Assembly: GCA_902551155.1 (NCBI GenBank)
Contig: CACDBG010000007.1
Coordinates: 1 to 49,565, forward strand
Direction of reading: 5' to 3'
DNA length: 49,565 bases
Source of the DNA: an uncultured Verrucomicrobiota bacterium
GTDB lineage: Bacteria > Verrucomicrobiota > Verrucomicrobiia > Limisphaerales > UBA1100
A program made the position numbers and the translations under genes. Of the stretch, positions 1 to 7,457 are shown piece by piece. How positions within the stretch are numbered: the first letter of the stretch is position 1; each line of letters opens with the position of its first letter. The notes under the pieces are model-generated. The model saw only the letters and a list, made by a program, of their open reading frames with translations. It did not search any database and was not told the DNA's origin.

Positions 1-64
1 AGAATGCTCAATTTGATTTGATAGTGTGGTTTGCACATTTTGTATTATCAGATTAGTTTGACCT

Positions 65-1048
65 ATGAAGTTGAGCTTTAGGTTTTTCTGCGCTTCTCTT
101 GTTTTATTCTTCCTCTCTGGATGTTCCAACGAATCTGAAATAAAAGAGCAGAAAACTAATCCGCGGGTATCAAAGAGCGGAAAGAAATTGGTTAAAGGAG
201 AGGAGGAGGTAATTGCGTCTAATTCTTTATCCTCTTTGAATTCAGAGCCAAAGCTTGTAACTCCTGCCAAGGAAAATGGTGGGTTCTTTGTGGGTGGAGC
301 TGACGTTTCAGAGCCTGCTCAGCCACCGATTCCAAGCCAGCAAGAAATGCAGGCATTGATTCGTCGAGCAAAGGATGGTGATGCCAATGCTCAGGTGGAT
401 TTGGGTAATATTCATTTTGCTGGTCTAGGGGTTCCGGTAAATAAAAAAGCTGCGGAAATCTTTTGGAGGAGTGCGGCCAAGGCAGGGCACCCTTCAGCGG
501 TCGCAAACTTACAGATGCTCTATACTAAGCCTGAGGAAGGTGTGAGCTTTTTTGGGACCTCTAGTAAAGCAACCCGTTTGGTGTTTGTGATTGATAAGTC
601 AGGTAGTATGAAGAGCCGGATAGGTCAAGAAAGTCGGCTCGATAAGGCCAAAATAGAGTTGAAGCGAACTCTTAAAACCTTGTCTCCGGAAATGGAATTT
701 TTCATTTTTTTTTACGATACTGTGGAACTGCCGATGCCCGGCGGTAAACTTCTCAAGGCCACACCTAAAAATATATCAGAAGCTATTAAATGGGTTGATT
801 CGGTCGAATGTGACGGAGGAACCCGTCCCATGTCAGCACTTTACGGTGCCTTTAATCTTAAGGCCGAGGCAATATGGCTTCTGACTGATGGAGCCTTCCA
901 TGAGAGTGTGCCAAATAAGATTCGTACTGCGAATGCTAGGCTCAAAGCTCAAATAAACACGGTTGGTTTTATGGATCGGAGTGGGGAGCAGGCTCTTAAG
1001 CAAATTGCCAATGAAAGCGGGGGAAGCTACAATTTCGTTGAAAACTAG
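65..1048 (+). CDS. Lipoprotein with Sel1-like repeat and von Willebrand factor A domain
   Basis: The 327-residue product begins with a lipoprotein signal peptide; the lipobox LSGC puts the lipidated cysteine at residue 20. A low-complexity linker (about 21-90) leads into one Sel1-type repeat (about 106-145; pattern AQVDLGNIHFAGLGV then AAEIFWRSAAKAGH). A vWA domain follows (about 170-327), with the MIDAS motif DKSGSM at 177-182, a downstream threonine (GGTRPMS) and a later aspartate (LLTDG). Proteins of this type usually act as metal-dependent protein-binding scaffolds at the membrane; the partner is unknown. The start is the ATG after an AT-rich leader, and no strong Shine-Dalgarno is visible. 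The next gene starts 34 bases downstream on the same strand. The fold assignment is secure; the role is not. Confidence 0.85.
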   Translation: MKLSFRFFCASLVLFFLSGCSNESEIKEQKTNPRVSKSGKKLVKGEEEVIASNSLSSLNSEPKLVTPAKENGGFFVGGADVSEPAQPPIPSQQEMQALIRRAKDGDANAQVDLGNIHFAGLGVPVNKKAAEIFWRSAAKAGHPSAVANLQMLYTKPEEGVSFFGTSSKATRLVFVIDKSGSMKSRIGQESRLDKAKIELKRTLKTLSPEMEFFIFFYDTVELPMPGGKLLKATPKNISEAIKWVDSVECDGGTRPMSALYGAFNLKAEAIWLLTDGAFHESVPNKIRTANARLKAQINTVGFMDRSGEQALKQIANESGGSYNFVEN

Positions 1049-1082
1049 CCATTAGGCTCATGTAGCGGTATCTTCATCCTTC

Positions 1083-2124
1083 GTGGATTTCTCTTACAAT
1101 ATCTCTGCCTCTTACCAGGATAATTTTGATCGAGGACCGCAGTTGGGTGCCGTGCCGGAGTTGTCTTCCACTGGTTCATTTGAGTTTCTTGGCCAAAAGG
1201 TGAGCAGTCCTCTTGGTATAGCTGCGGGTTTGTTGCCTAATGCTAAATGGATATCTGGTTATGCTGCGCGTGGCTGGGATTTACTCACCTACAAGACCGT
1301 GCGTTCAAAAGCACGTGAATGTTATCCGGTTCCCAACTGGGTGTTTGTGGATGCAGATGCAGGTGAAGGACCGGTGTATGCGACTAATGATCTTCCTGAA
1401 GATCCCTCTCAGATTAGTTCAGCGGTTTGTTTTGGGATGCCGTCCATGGATCCCTCCTTTTGGCGTGAGGATATTGCCACATCGAAAAATTCACTGAGCG
1501 AAGGTCAACGGTTGATTGTTTCGGTCGTTGCCAGTCCCGAGGCGGACTGGAGTGCGGCACAGGTGGCTGAAGATTATGCAAAGTGCGCAGCGTGGGCTGC
1601 AGAGGCGGGGGCCGATGTGGTGGAAGCCAACTATTCCTGCCCCAATGTTTGCTCGGCTGAAGGTCAGGTGTATATGGATGTGGAGTTGGCTGATTCAGTA
1701 ACCAAGGCAGTCCGATCCGCCATAGGGCAAACGCGTTTACTTTTAAAGGTGGGGGGTGTTTCCCGATACCGATTTACAACGGTCATTTCTGAGGGCAGTA
1801 GCGGGAGTGGCTGATGGGATTACCTTAGTAAATGGAATTTCACGTGAAGTGTTGCACCGTGATGGTCGCCCGGTTTTTGGTGAGGATTATGTTCGGGCTG
1901 GTGTTTTGGGGCGTATTATTCATGAGCCTTGTGTAGTAGCCGTGCGGGAGGCCAAGGCAGCGATTAATGCAGAGGGTTTAAACCTAGCCTTAGCGGCAGT
2001 AGGAGGCGTTTCTTCAGTGTCAGATTATCAGGATTTCATTGATGCAGGAGCTGATGCGGTTTTGTGTGGTAGTTCGCCTATGTATTTACCTGATTTAGCT
2101 GCTGAGATTAAGGCATCACTTTAA
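1083..2124 (+). pseudogene. Dihydroorotate dehydrogenase-like protein, frameshifted (single-base insertion in a G run)
   Basis: Two overlapping frames together encode one FMN-binding TIM-barrel protein of about 347 residues related to dihydroorotate/dihydropyrimidine dehydrogenases. The first frame (GTG 1083 to TGA 1814) carries the N-terminal half, including SSPLGIAAGLLPNAKW, a NYSCPN motif near residue 183 and LLLKVG. The second frame (about 1756-2124) resumes with VFPDTDLQRSF, GITLVNGIS and the phosphate-binding end AVGGVSSVSDY...GADAVLCGSS. The break is at a run of six G (1751-1756); five G would restore a continuous reading frame. This is either a true recent pseudogene or an assembly/sequencing error. 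It is not selenocysteine readthrough, because the two halves are in different frames. The amidohydrolase begins 8 bases after the end, so the two were probably co-transcribed. Confidence 0.8.
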
Positions 2125-2132
2125 GGATTTCA

Positions 2133-3113
2133 TTGGACAAGGCAGGGAGCCTGATAAAGAGTTTGGCCATGCTTTCAAACCGGTTCATTTATTGTGTGTC
2201 TCTATTTTGTGGTGGATTATTTTTTAGTGGTCTTGCCGCAGAAAACGGAGGAGCGACTGGGGGCATTCCGGTCATTGATACCCATATTCATTTGTATGAT
2301 ACCGCCCGTAAGGGAGGGGTGCCATGGCCGAAGCCTTCAGATCAGGTGCTTTACCGGCAGGTGTTGCCCCAAAATTATGATCAAGTCACTAAAGCCAATG
2401 GAATTACGGCCACTGTAATTGTGGAGGCGAGTGATTTGGTGGAAGACAATCAGTGGGTATTGGATATCACGGCGCACAATCCGAAACACTATGTTGGGGT
2501 GGTGGGGAATTTACCGGTGGGCACGCCACAATTTGCCAAACATCTAGAAAGGTTTGCGAAAGATAAACGCTATGTAGGAATTCGGCTTCGCAGTTTCGCA
2601 GAAGGAGTCGATAGCTTTAATGATGCAGTCTGGCGGGATTTGAAGTTTTTGTCTGATAAGGGGTTAACATTGGATGTCTTGATGGCTAATTATGATCTGG
2701 ATGATGTAATGTTGATTGCTAAGCGTCTGCCGAAACTGAAGATTCTCATTAATCACCTGACAGGGCTCATTATTAATGGAGGGGCGACTGAAGCATCTTG
2801 GGCTAAAAAAGTAGAGGAAGCAGCTAAGTATCCGAATGTATCCTGCAAAATTTCAGGTATTTTCCAACGCAGTAATCGCAGTCCGGCTCCGAAGAAGGTA
2901 AGTTATTATGCACCGATTTTTCAAGTGGTGTATGAAGCCTTTGGAGAGGATAGGATTATTTATGGCAGCAACTGGCCGGTAACTGACCGTGGTGGGGAAT
3001 ATGGGGAGCAACTGGAAATTATTAATGAATATTTTTCGGCCAAAGGAAAAGGTGTGGCTGAAAAGCTCTTCTGGAGAAATGCAGCGAAATTTTACGGGGT
3101 AAACATTCATTAG
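2133..3113 (+). CDS. Exported amidohydrolase (Amidohydro_2, L-fuconolactonase-like)
   Basis: This is a TIM-barrel metal-dependent hydrolase of the COG3618 type. An N-terminal signal peptide ends near SGLAAENGG. The metal-binding strand-1 motif DTHIHLYD lies at about 49-56, LINHLTG is in mid-protein, and YGSNWPVTDRGG near the C-terminus matches the family's closing motif with its catalytic aspartate region. Members open lactones or hydrolyse 2-pyrone-type rings; the substrate is not predictable here. Two starts are possible: TTG at 2133, which has AAGGA a few bases upstream, or ATG at 2169, which gives a more typical signal peptide. It lies 8 bases downstream of the frameshifted dehydrogenase-like gene, suggesting a shared transcript. 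Confidence 0.8.
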   Translation: MDKAGSLIKSLAMLSNRFIYCVSLFCGGLFFSGLAAENGGATGGIPVIDTHIHLYDTARKGGVPWPKPSDQVLYRQVLPQNYDQVTKANGITATVIVEASDLVEDNQWVLDITAHNPKHYVGVVGNLPVGTPQFAKHLERFAKDKRYVGIRLRSFAEGVDSFNDAVWRDLKFLSDKGLTLDVLMANYDLDDVMLIAKRLPKLKILINHLTGLIINGGATEASWAKKVEEAAKYPNVSCKISGIFQRSNRSPAPKKVSYYAPIFQVVYEAFGEDRIIYGSNWPVTDRGGEYGEQLEIINEYFSAKGKGVAEKLFWRNAAKFYGVNIH

Positions 3114-3149
3114 AGGAATTCGTCGATCCTTTTTCTTAGTCGGATTCAG

Positions 3150-3248
3150 ATTCTTAACAAAAAAGTTGTCTCGGAATTGGCCTTGTCATTACTGCTGCGG
3201 AGTGCAGAAGGCACTGAAGGGTTGAGAAGGTAAAAACAACTCAAAGCG
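3150..3248 (+). ncRNA. Possible structured RNA or leader upstream of the acyltransferase gene
   Basis: The stretch between the amidohydrolase and the acyltransferase has no ORF but contains complementary segments. AGTTGTCTC near 3163-3171 can pair in part with GAG and ACAAC near 3230-3243. An internal CTGC/GCAG hairpin lies around 3192-3210. It runs directly into the strong terminator at 3249-3279. That layout fits a short independent transcript or an attenuated leader. No known RNA family is recognised, and the pairing was found only by eye. Confidence 0.25.
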
Positions 3249-3279
3249 GGCGATGTCTTGAGGTGTCGCCTTTTTTTTT
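3249..3279 (+). terminator. Rho-independent terminator
   Basis: A 9-bp stem (3249-3257 with 3262-3270, including three G-U wobbles) has the tetraloop TTGA and is followed by nine T. It ends the upstream transcript, or a short RNA, 21 bases before the acyltransferase ATG. Confidence 0.8.
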
Positions 3280-3300
3280 GTAAGGTGGGTTTTAGGTTTT

Positions 3301-4542
3301 ATGCTGCAGTTTGCTGATATTCCCTACAATTATTACCCGCCCAAACCAAATCGGCTGGTGGCTTGGCTGGGCGAACAGGGAAATAAGCGCTTTCATTTAC
3401 CGGGTCCAATGCATTTATTGGAATCGGTTCAAGTGGAGAATTATCAGGCCCTCAAAGATATCAATCGGCAGCACGGAGCGCGCTTGCTGCTACTGCCCAA
3501 TCACTCCACCCATAGCGATCCTCAAATAATGGTGGAAGCCTGCCGGCAGATCGATTTGTGGTCGTTCTTCATGGCTGCTTATGATGTGTTTGAGCGTGAT
3601 AGTAGGGTGGCTTGGGTGATGCAACGAATGGGTGCCTTTTCGGTAAACCGCGACGGGAGCGATCGACAATCCCTCAGGGATGCAGTGGAAACGGTGATTG
3701 ACGGACGTTACGGGCTGACAGTTTTTCCCGAGGGTAATGTGTATCTGATGAATGATCGGGTGACCCCTTTCCTGGATGGCCCAGCTTACATTGCCATGAA
3801 GGCGCAACAGGAATTGAAGGAGGAGGGTCGAATCTTTGCCATCCCTGTATCCATTAAAGTAACGCACCTAACTGATTGTCGTGAAGCGATACAGGAGATG
3901 TTGACCGATATGGCAAAAAAACTGGATGTGGGATTTGATCAGGACGATGAAATTGTTGGGCGGGTGCATAAGGTGGGAATTGCCATGGTGCAGCGTAACC
4001 TGAAGATGCGGGGTTTTTTACCCCCTAATCCGGACTATAGCGATCTACCAGCTCTTTTGCGTCAGTCTGCTGAACTTATTATTGCAGGCTTGGAGGCGAA
4101 AATTGGAATTGAGCCAAAGGCAACCGATGATTTGATGGACCGTTTTCGTGGGGTGCGTCGGGAGATTCACAAGGTTAGATCCGATCCGGACCGTGAGATC
4201 GATCATGCGGTGGCTGCGATTTGGGCGGATGAGGCAATCGTTGCCTTTAGGATTCTCAGCTATGCTGGTAATTACCTGAGTGAAAAGCCCACGTTGGACC
4301 GAGTAGGCGAAACTATTGAAAAATTACAGGAAGATTTATACGGCAAAGTCGTTGCTCCGTATGCGAGGCGCACGGCGTACGTTAGATTCGGCGATCCGAT
4401 TGATGTGTCTGAGCAACTGGCTGCGGCAGCCAAGCCTCGGTTGGCGATGGCGGCTTTGACTGAACAATTTGAGGTGGGTGTGCAAGTGGGGCTTGATGAA
4501 ATCAATCAGGCTAATAATCATCCGGGCGCTAAGATGTTTTAA
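3301..4542 (+). CDS. PlsC-family glycerophospholipid acyltransferase
   Basis: The 413-residue protein has the two hallmark LPLAT motifs. NHSTHSD at 67-73 supplies the catalytic H-x4-D pair, and FPEG at 142-145 binds the glycerol phosphate. The family transfers acyl groups from acyl-ACP or acyl-CoA to (lyso)phosphatidate at the cytoplasmic membrane. It is clearly longer than ordinary PlsC (about 240 residues); the extra C-terminal part from about 220 onwards is mostly helical and unrecognised. The gene starts with ATG just after a terminator, so a promoter must be very close or the leader is regulated. The LplT-like transporter begins 80 bases downstream. In enterobacteria lplT is paired with the acyltransferase aas for lysophospholipid repair, so the same logic is likely here (inference). 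Confidence 0.85.
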   Translation: MLQFADIPYNYYPPKPNRLVAWLGEQGNKRFHLPGPMHLLESVQVENYQALKDINRQHGARLLLLPNHSTHSDPQIMVEACRQIDLWSFFMAAYDVFERDSRVAWVMQRMGAFSVNRDGSDRQSLRDAVETVIDGRYGLTVFPEGNVYLMNDRVTPFLDGPAYIAMKAQQELKEEGRIFAIPVSIKVTHLTDCREAIQEMLTDMAKKLDVGFDQDDEIVGRVHKVGIAMVQRNLKMRGFLPPNPDYSDLPALLRQSAELIIAGLEAKIGIEPKATDDLMDRFRGVRREIHKVRSDPDREIDHAVAAIWADEAIVAFRILSYAGNYLSEKPTLDRVGETIEKLQEDLYGKVVAPYARRTAYVRFGDPIDVSEQLAAAAKPRLAMAALTEQFEVGVQVGLDEINQANNHPGAKMF

Positions 4543-4621
4543 ATGCATCGATTGACTCAATGCTCAGGTACGCCAAATCAATTTTTCTATTTCAATGTCC
4601 CTCCTTTAATGTTTTGCCGCG

Positions 4622-6289
4622 ATGAGTGAGGAGCAACCCCAACGACCTTTGGCCAACAAGGGCTTTCTTTCATTGGTAGCTACTCAGTTTTTTGGCGCCT
4701 ATAATGATAATCTGCTTAAACAGGTTTTGAGTTTTGGTTTAGCGGCAGCCGGAATATGGAACGGAGTTTTGGGCGAGGGGGGGCAAAGTTGGGTGGCTAT
4801 GGCTCTTGTCCTGCCATTTTTGCTTTTTGGTGCAATCGCAGGTCAATTGTCAGACTGTTACAGTAAACAGCTGGTAACATTGAGGGCTAAACAAGCTGAA
4901 TTCCTTATTGTCCTCGTCGCTGGCGCCGGATTTTACTTTAACAATGTATATTTGTGCCTTTTTGCGATGTTCTTGCTGGGAATGCAAAGCGCATTTTTTG
5001 GGCCGGCAAAATATGGGGTGATTCCTGAGTTGGTGCATGATTCTAAAATTAGTGTGGCTAACGCAGCGATCATAATGCTGACAAACATTTCGGCAATCTT
5101 GGCTGTGATCGTGGGAGGAGCGCTATATGAATCTTATCGGGGAACTGCTGCCGAAGGAGCGCCAGATGGTTTGTTGTGGCTCCCTGGAGCAGCACTTTTG
5201 TTATTCGCGATTTTAGGTCTTATATCAGCAAAACAAATGCCTCCTTTAAAGGCATGTGCTCCAAAGATGAAAGTGAAATGGGAGTTCTTTGCTCCTTACT
5301 TGCGGACGGTTAAGAAAATGCTTTCAGGGAAAACACCTATTTTTGTTGTATGCCTTTTGAAGGCCGCATTTTACATGCTGGCATATGTTGCTTTATTAAT
5401 TTTGGCTGACTATACCATAATCCTGGGGCTCTCGGAAAAGAAAGTAAGTGTTTATCTTTTCGGAACTGTTGGCGTCTCCATTGCCGTGGGAAGCGTGATT
5501 GCCGGTATCATTTCCAGAGGAGGAGTTCAGCCTCGTTTGATTCTGGCCGGTGGTATTGGTTTTGGAGTAGCGGGTTTATTGTTGGCTTTGGCGCCATCGA
5601 GTTATGTGGTTATTCATAAGGCAGATTCTGTGCAGGCAGCACGTGGTTTGGAGGCTATAGTCGGTCAAGCCAAGGTGAGTTACTTTTTGGAGCGATCCAA
5701 GGATCGACTTAATGAACTTCGCAGTGATTTAAACTTTCAAAAGGAGGAATTGTCACTCGAGAAACGGTTTGGTCAGGTTAAGAGAGGCGAATATGATGCC
5801 ATGATTATTTCCACAGCCTACCTGAGTACATACAAAAACCGTAAGGTAACTCCAGATAAGGATTCCAATGGTTCAGAATATTATGCCTTATCTGAATTGG
5901 ACGAAAGCGGGAAGGTTGTGAAAGATGAAAGTGGAAAAGTACTGGATAGCGGGATAGTAGCTGTTCCCATTGAGATTCGGCAGAGGGATTTTTGGAAGAT
6001 TGTATTTTATCTATTTATAGTTGGAGCTAGTGCAGGTATGTACGTGACTCCCTTGCAGGCACTGTTGCAAAAACTTTCTCCAGAAGATTTTCGCGGGCAA
6101 TATATCGCTGCTTCCAATGCGATTGATACAGTTCTCGAGATATTAGCAATCGGGTTTTTCTACTTACTTAGAAATATTGGAGTCGGGTCACAGGAGGTTT
6201 TTTATTTGGTGGCGGCGATGGCAACCATCACGGTGATTTTATTTATCGTGAAGATTAAGCCTCATATCCATAAACCTGAATGGAATTAA
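4622..6289 (+). CDS. MFS transporter, LplT-like (lysophospholipid transporter family) with a soluble insertion
   Basis: A 555-residue polytopic membrane protein of the major facilitator superfamily. The N-terminal signature ATQFFGAYNDNLLKQ (about 21-35) and FFGPAKYGVIPEL (about 126-138) are characteristic of the LplT/acyltransferase-associated MFS group, which flips lysophospholipids inward. Between the helix at about 315-330 and the last helices (from about 455) lies a charged, non-membrane segment of about 120 residues (QAKVSYFLERSKDRLNELRS through ESGKVLDSGIV) that ordinary LplT lacks. The neighbouring PlsC-type acyltransferase supports a phospholipid-remodelling role. The last four bases overlap the end of the convergent metallophosphoesterase gene. 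Confidence 0.82.
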   Translation: MSEEQPQRPLANKGFLSLVATQFFGAYNDNLLKQVLSFGLAAAGIWNGVLGEGGQSWVAMALVLPFLLFGAIAGQLSDCYSKQLVTLRAKQAEFLIVLVAGAGFYFNNVYLCLFAMFLLGMQSAFFGPAKYGVIPELVHDSKISVANAAIIMLTNISAILAVIVGGALYESYRGTAAEGAPDGLLWLPGAALLLFAILGLISAKQMPPLKACAPKMKVKWEFFAPYLRTVKKMLSGKTPIFVVCLLKAAFYMLAYVALLILADYTIILGLSEKKVSVYLFGTVGVSIAVGSVIAGIISRGGVQPRLILAGGIGFGVAGLLLALAPSSYVVIHKADSVQAARGLEAIVGQAKVSYFLERSKDRLNELRSDLNFQKEELSLEKRFGQVKRGEYDAMIISTAYLSTYKNRKVTPDKDSNGSEYYALSELDESGKVVKDESGKVLDSGIVAVPIEIRQRDFWKIVFYLFIVGASAGMYVTPLQALLQKLSPEDFRGQYIAASNAIDTVLEILAIGFFYLLRNIGVGSQEVFYLVAAMATITVILFIVKIKPHIHKPEWN

Positions 6290-7197
6290 GGTTTTTGGGT
6301 GGAGATTAACTTCATCTCCCGGTTTTTCTGTCTTCCGATTCCCTTGAGAAAAAGCCGGTCTTTATAAACTTCAATGATCGAAAAGGCATTACTTGTGGTA
6401 TCCACCATGCCCTTGAGGGTTAAATAGTGAATCTTGTTTTTGGTGCCATAATTACCCGCATGGTTGTGTCCGTTCATGTAGGCCGCCACACACGGGTATT
6501 TCCCCAGTAATTCAGTGAGTGCATTTGCGTTCCATAAATTGTGGGTATTTGTGGGGTGGATAGGGAAATGACAAAAAAGAATGACGCGCTCATGGTTTTT
6601 AGTGGCAGCCTTCAGCTTATCCTCAATCCATTTCAACTGCTCATCTCCTACGGCTCCATTCCAGATGGGGGTTCCGGCTTTTAGCCTTCGGTGAAATGCG
6701 GTGGCGGCTTTAGTGCGGGGATCATTTTTGGGATAGGCGTAAAGGCTTACATCGTTTCCATCTAAGGCAAGGAATCGCCATCCTTTATGGGTAAAATCAT
6801 AATAGCGTTTCTTCAAGCCGAGTTGAGCAGGGACTAGTGCTTTCTTATCATCAGCCACCGAAAAATCATGATTACCCAGCACGTGGTAATGAGGTGCTTT
6901 TAATCGATTGTAAATTGGTACTACCTTGCCAAAGCTCTCAAAATCCCGGTCAATAAAATCCCCCAGATGTACCACGAACGCCAGCTCAAGCTTGTTATAG
7001 TATTCCACACATTCGGTGAGTTTTTTTACTGAGAGACTGTACTTTCGGACGGAGCTGGTCTTATTGCAAAATTGACAGTCAGCAACGGCACCAAAACTAA
7101 AGAGAGGTTCCGAAGGTTTTTGCTCAGCAGCTGTTAAAGTGCAGTTTATGAAAATCCAAAGTGAAAGTAGAGTGATGTAATTTAGCATTCTCTTCAT
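6286..7197 (-). CDS. Exported calcineurin-like metallophosphoesterase (ADPRibase-Mn-like)
   Basis: A 303-residue protein with an N-terminal signal peptide (ending near LTAAEQ) and all metal-binding blocks of the calcineurin fold: ADCQF at 39-43, GDFIDRD at 79-85, GNHD at 108-111, FCHFPIHP around 205-212 and GHNHAGNYG around 240-248. The ADCQF version of block 1, instead of GDxH, resembles Mn-dependent ADP-ribose/CDP-alcohol diphosphatases. The actual substrate is not known. The ATG overlaps the TGA of the upstream selenoprotein gene (ATGA), so translation is probably coupled. The C-terminal end overlaps the stop of the convergent MFS gene by four bases. Confidence 0.85.
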   Translation of the reverse strand: MKRMLNYITLLSLWIFINCTLTAAEQKPSEPLFSFGAVADCQFCNKTSSVRKYSLSVKKLTECVEYYNKLELAFVVHLGDFIDRDFESFGKVVPIYNRLKAPHYHVLGNHDFSVADDKKALVPAQLGLKKRYYDFTHKGWRFLALDGNDVSLYAYPKNDPRTKAATAFHRRLKAGTPIWNGAVGDEQLKWIEDKLKAATKNHERVILFCHFPIHPTNTHNLWNANALTELLGKYPCVAAYMNGHNHAGNYGTKNKIHYLTLKGMVDTTSNAFSIIEVYKDRLFLKGIGRQKNREMKLISTQKP

Positions 7198-7439
7198 GTT
7201 TTCAGGCTATTTATTGTGTTTCGAATTTTATCGGTAATTTCACCTTCGCGGGGAAAACTTCCCACTATCGGCCATTTACGAAATATAATTTTACTGTTTA
7301 GTAGCACTTTGAAAGTACCAAATTCGCATTCTTCAAAAGTTACTTTAATTTCCGGAAATTCAGACTTTATTTCAGCCTCCACCCGGGAAGCTTCGGGGAG
7401 ATAGTTTCAACTTTTACAATATTTGATAGCGATTTTCAT
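7194..7439 (-). CDS. SelW/Rdx-family selenoprotein (in-frame UGA at 7407-7409 read as selenocysteine)
   Basis: Ordinary gene calling sees only 62 residues beginning at GTG 7382. The frame continues upstream through one TGA to an ATG at 7437-7439, giving 81 residues. The N-terminus reads MKIAIKYC, then K-S, then UGA, then NYLPEASRV, so the UGA sits in C8-x-x-U11, exactly the redox motif of the SelW/SelT/SelH (Rdx) thioredoxin-like family. The rest fits the family: EIKSEFPEIKVTFEE, then GTFKVLLNSKIIF, and the closing GSFPREGEITDKI. Length is typical of bacterial SelW-like proteins. A SECIS-like hairpin lies 14 bases beyond the UGA (7374-7392). The gene starts 18 bases after the Trx-like/PDZ gene and its stop overlaps the start of the phosphoesterase. 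The biochemical role of Rdx proteins is thiol redox; the partner is unknown. Confidence 0.88.
7374..7392 (-). promoter_or_regulatory. Bacterial SECIS element of the SelW-like gene
   Basis: On the minus strand a 7-bp stem (AGCUUCC with GGAGGCU, one G-U wobble) closes a five-base loop CGGGU. The loop starts 22 nt after the UGA at 7407-7409 and has G at its second position, within the distance range (about 16-37 nt) reported for bacterial SECIS elements. It would recruit SelB with Sec-tRNA. It closely resembles the hairpin behind the second UGA in this window (27508-27522). Confidence 0.75.
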
Positions 7440-7457
7440 GGAGTTAAACCGTATTTA

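Noticed and set aside
1756-2124. Second half of the dehydrogenase as a separate gene, or a UGA readthrough like the two selenoproteins
   Set aside because: The two halves are in different frames and together make one protein; the TGA at 1812-1814 is out of the restored frame, so a frameshift explains it.
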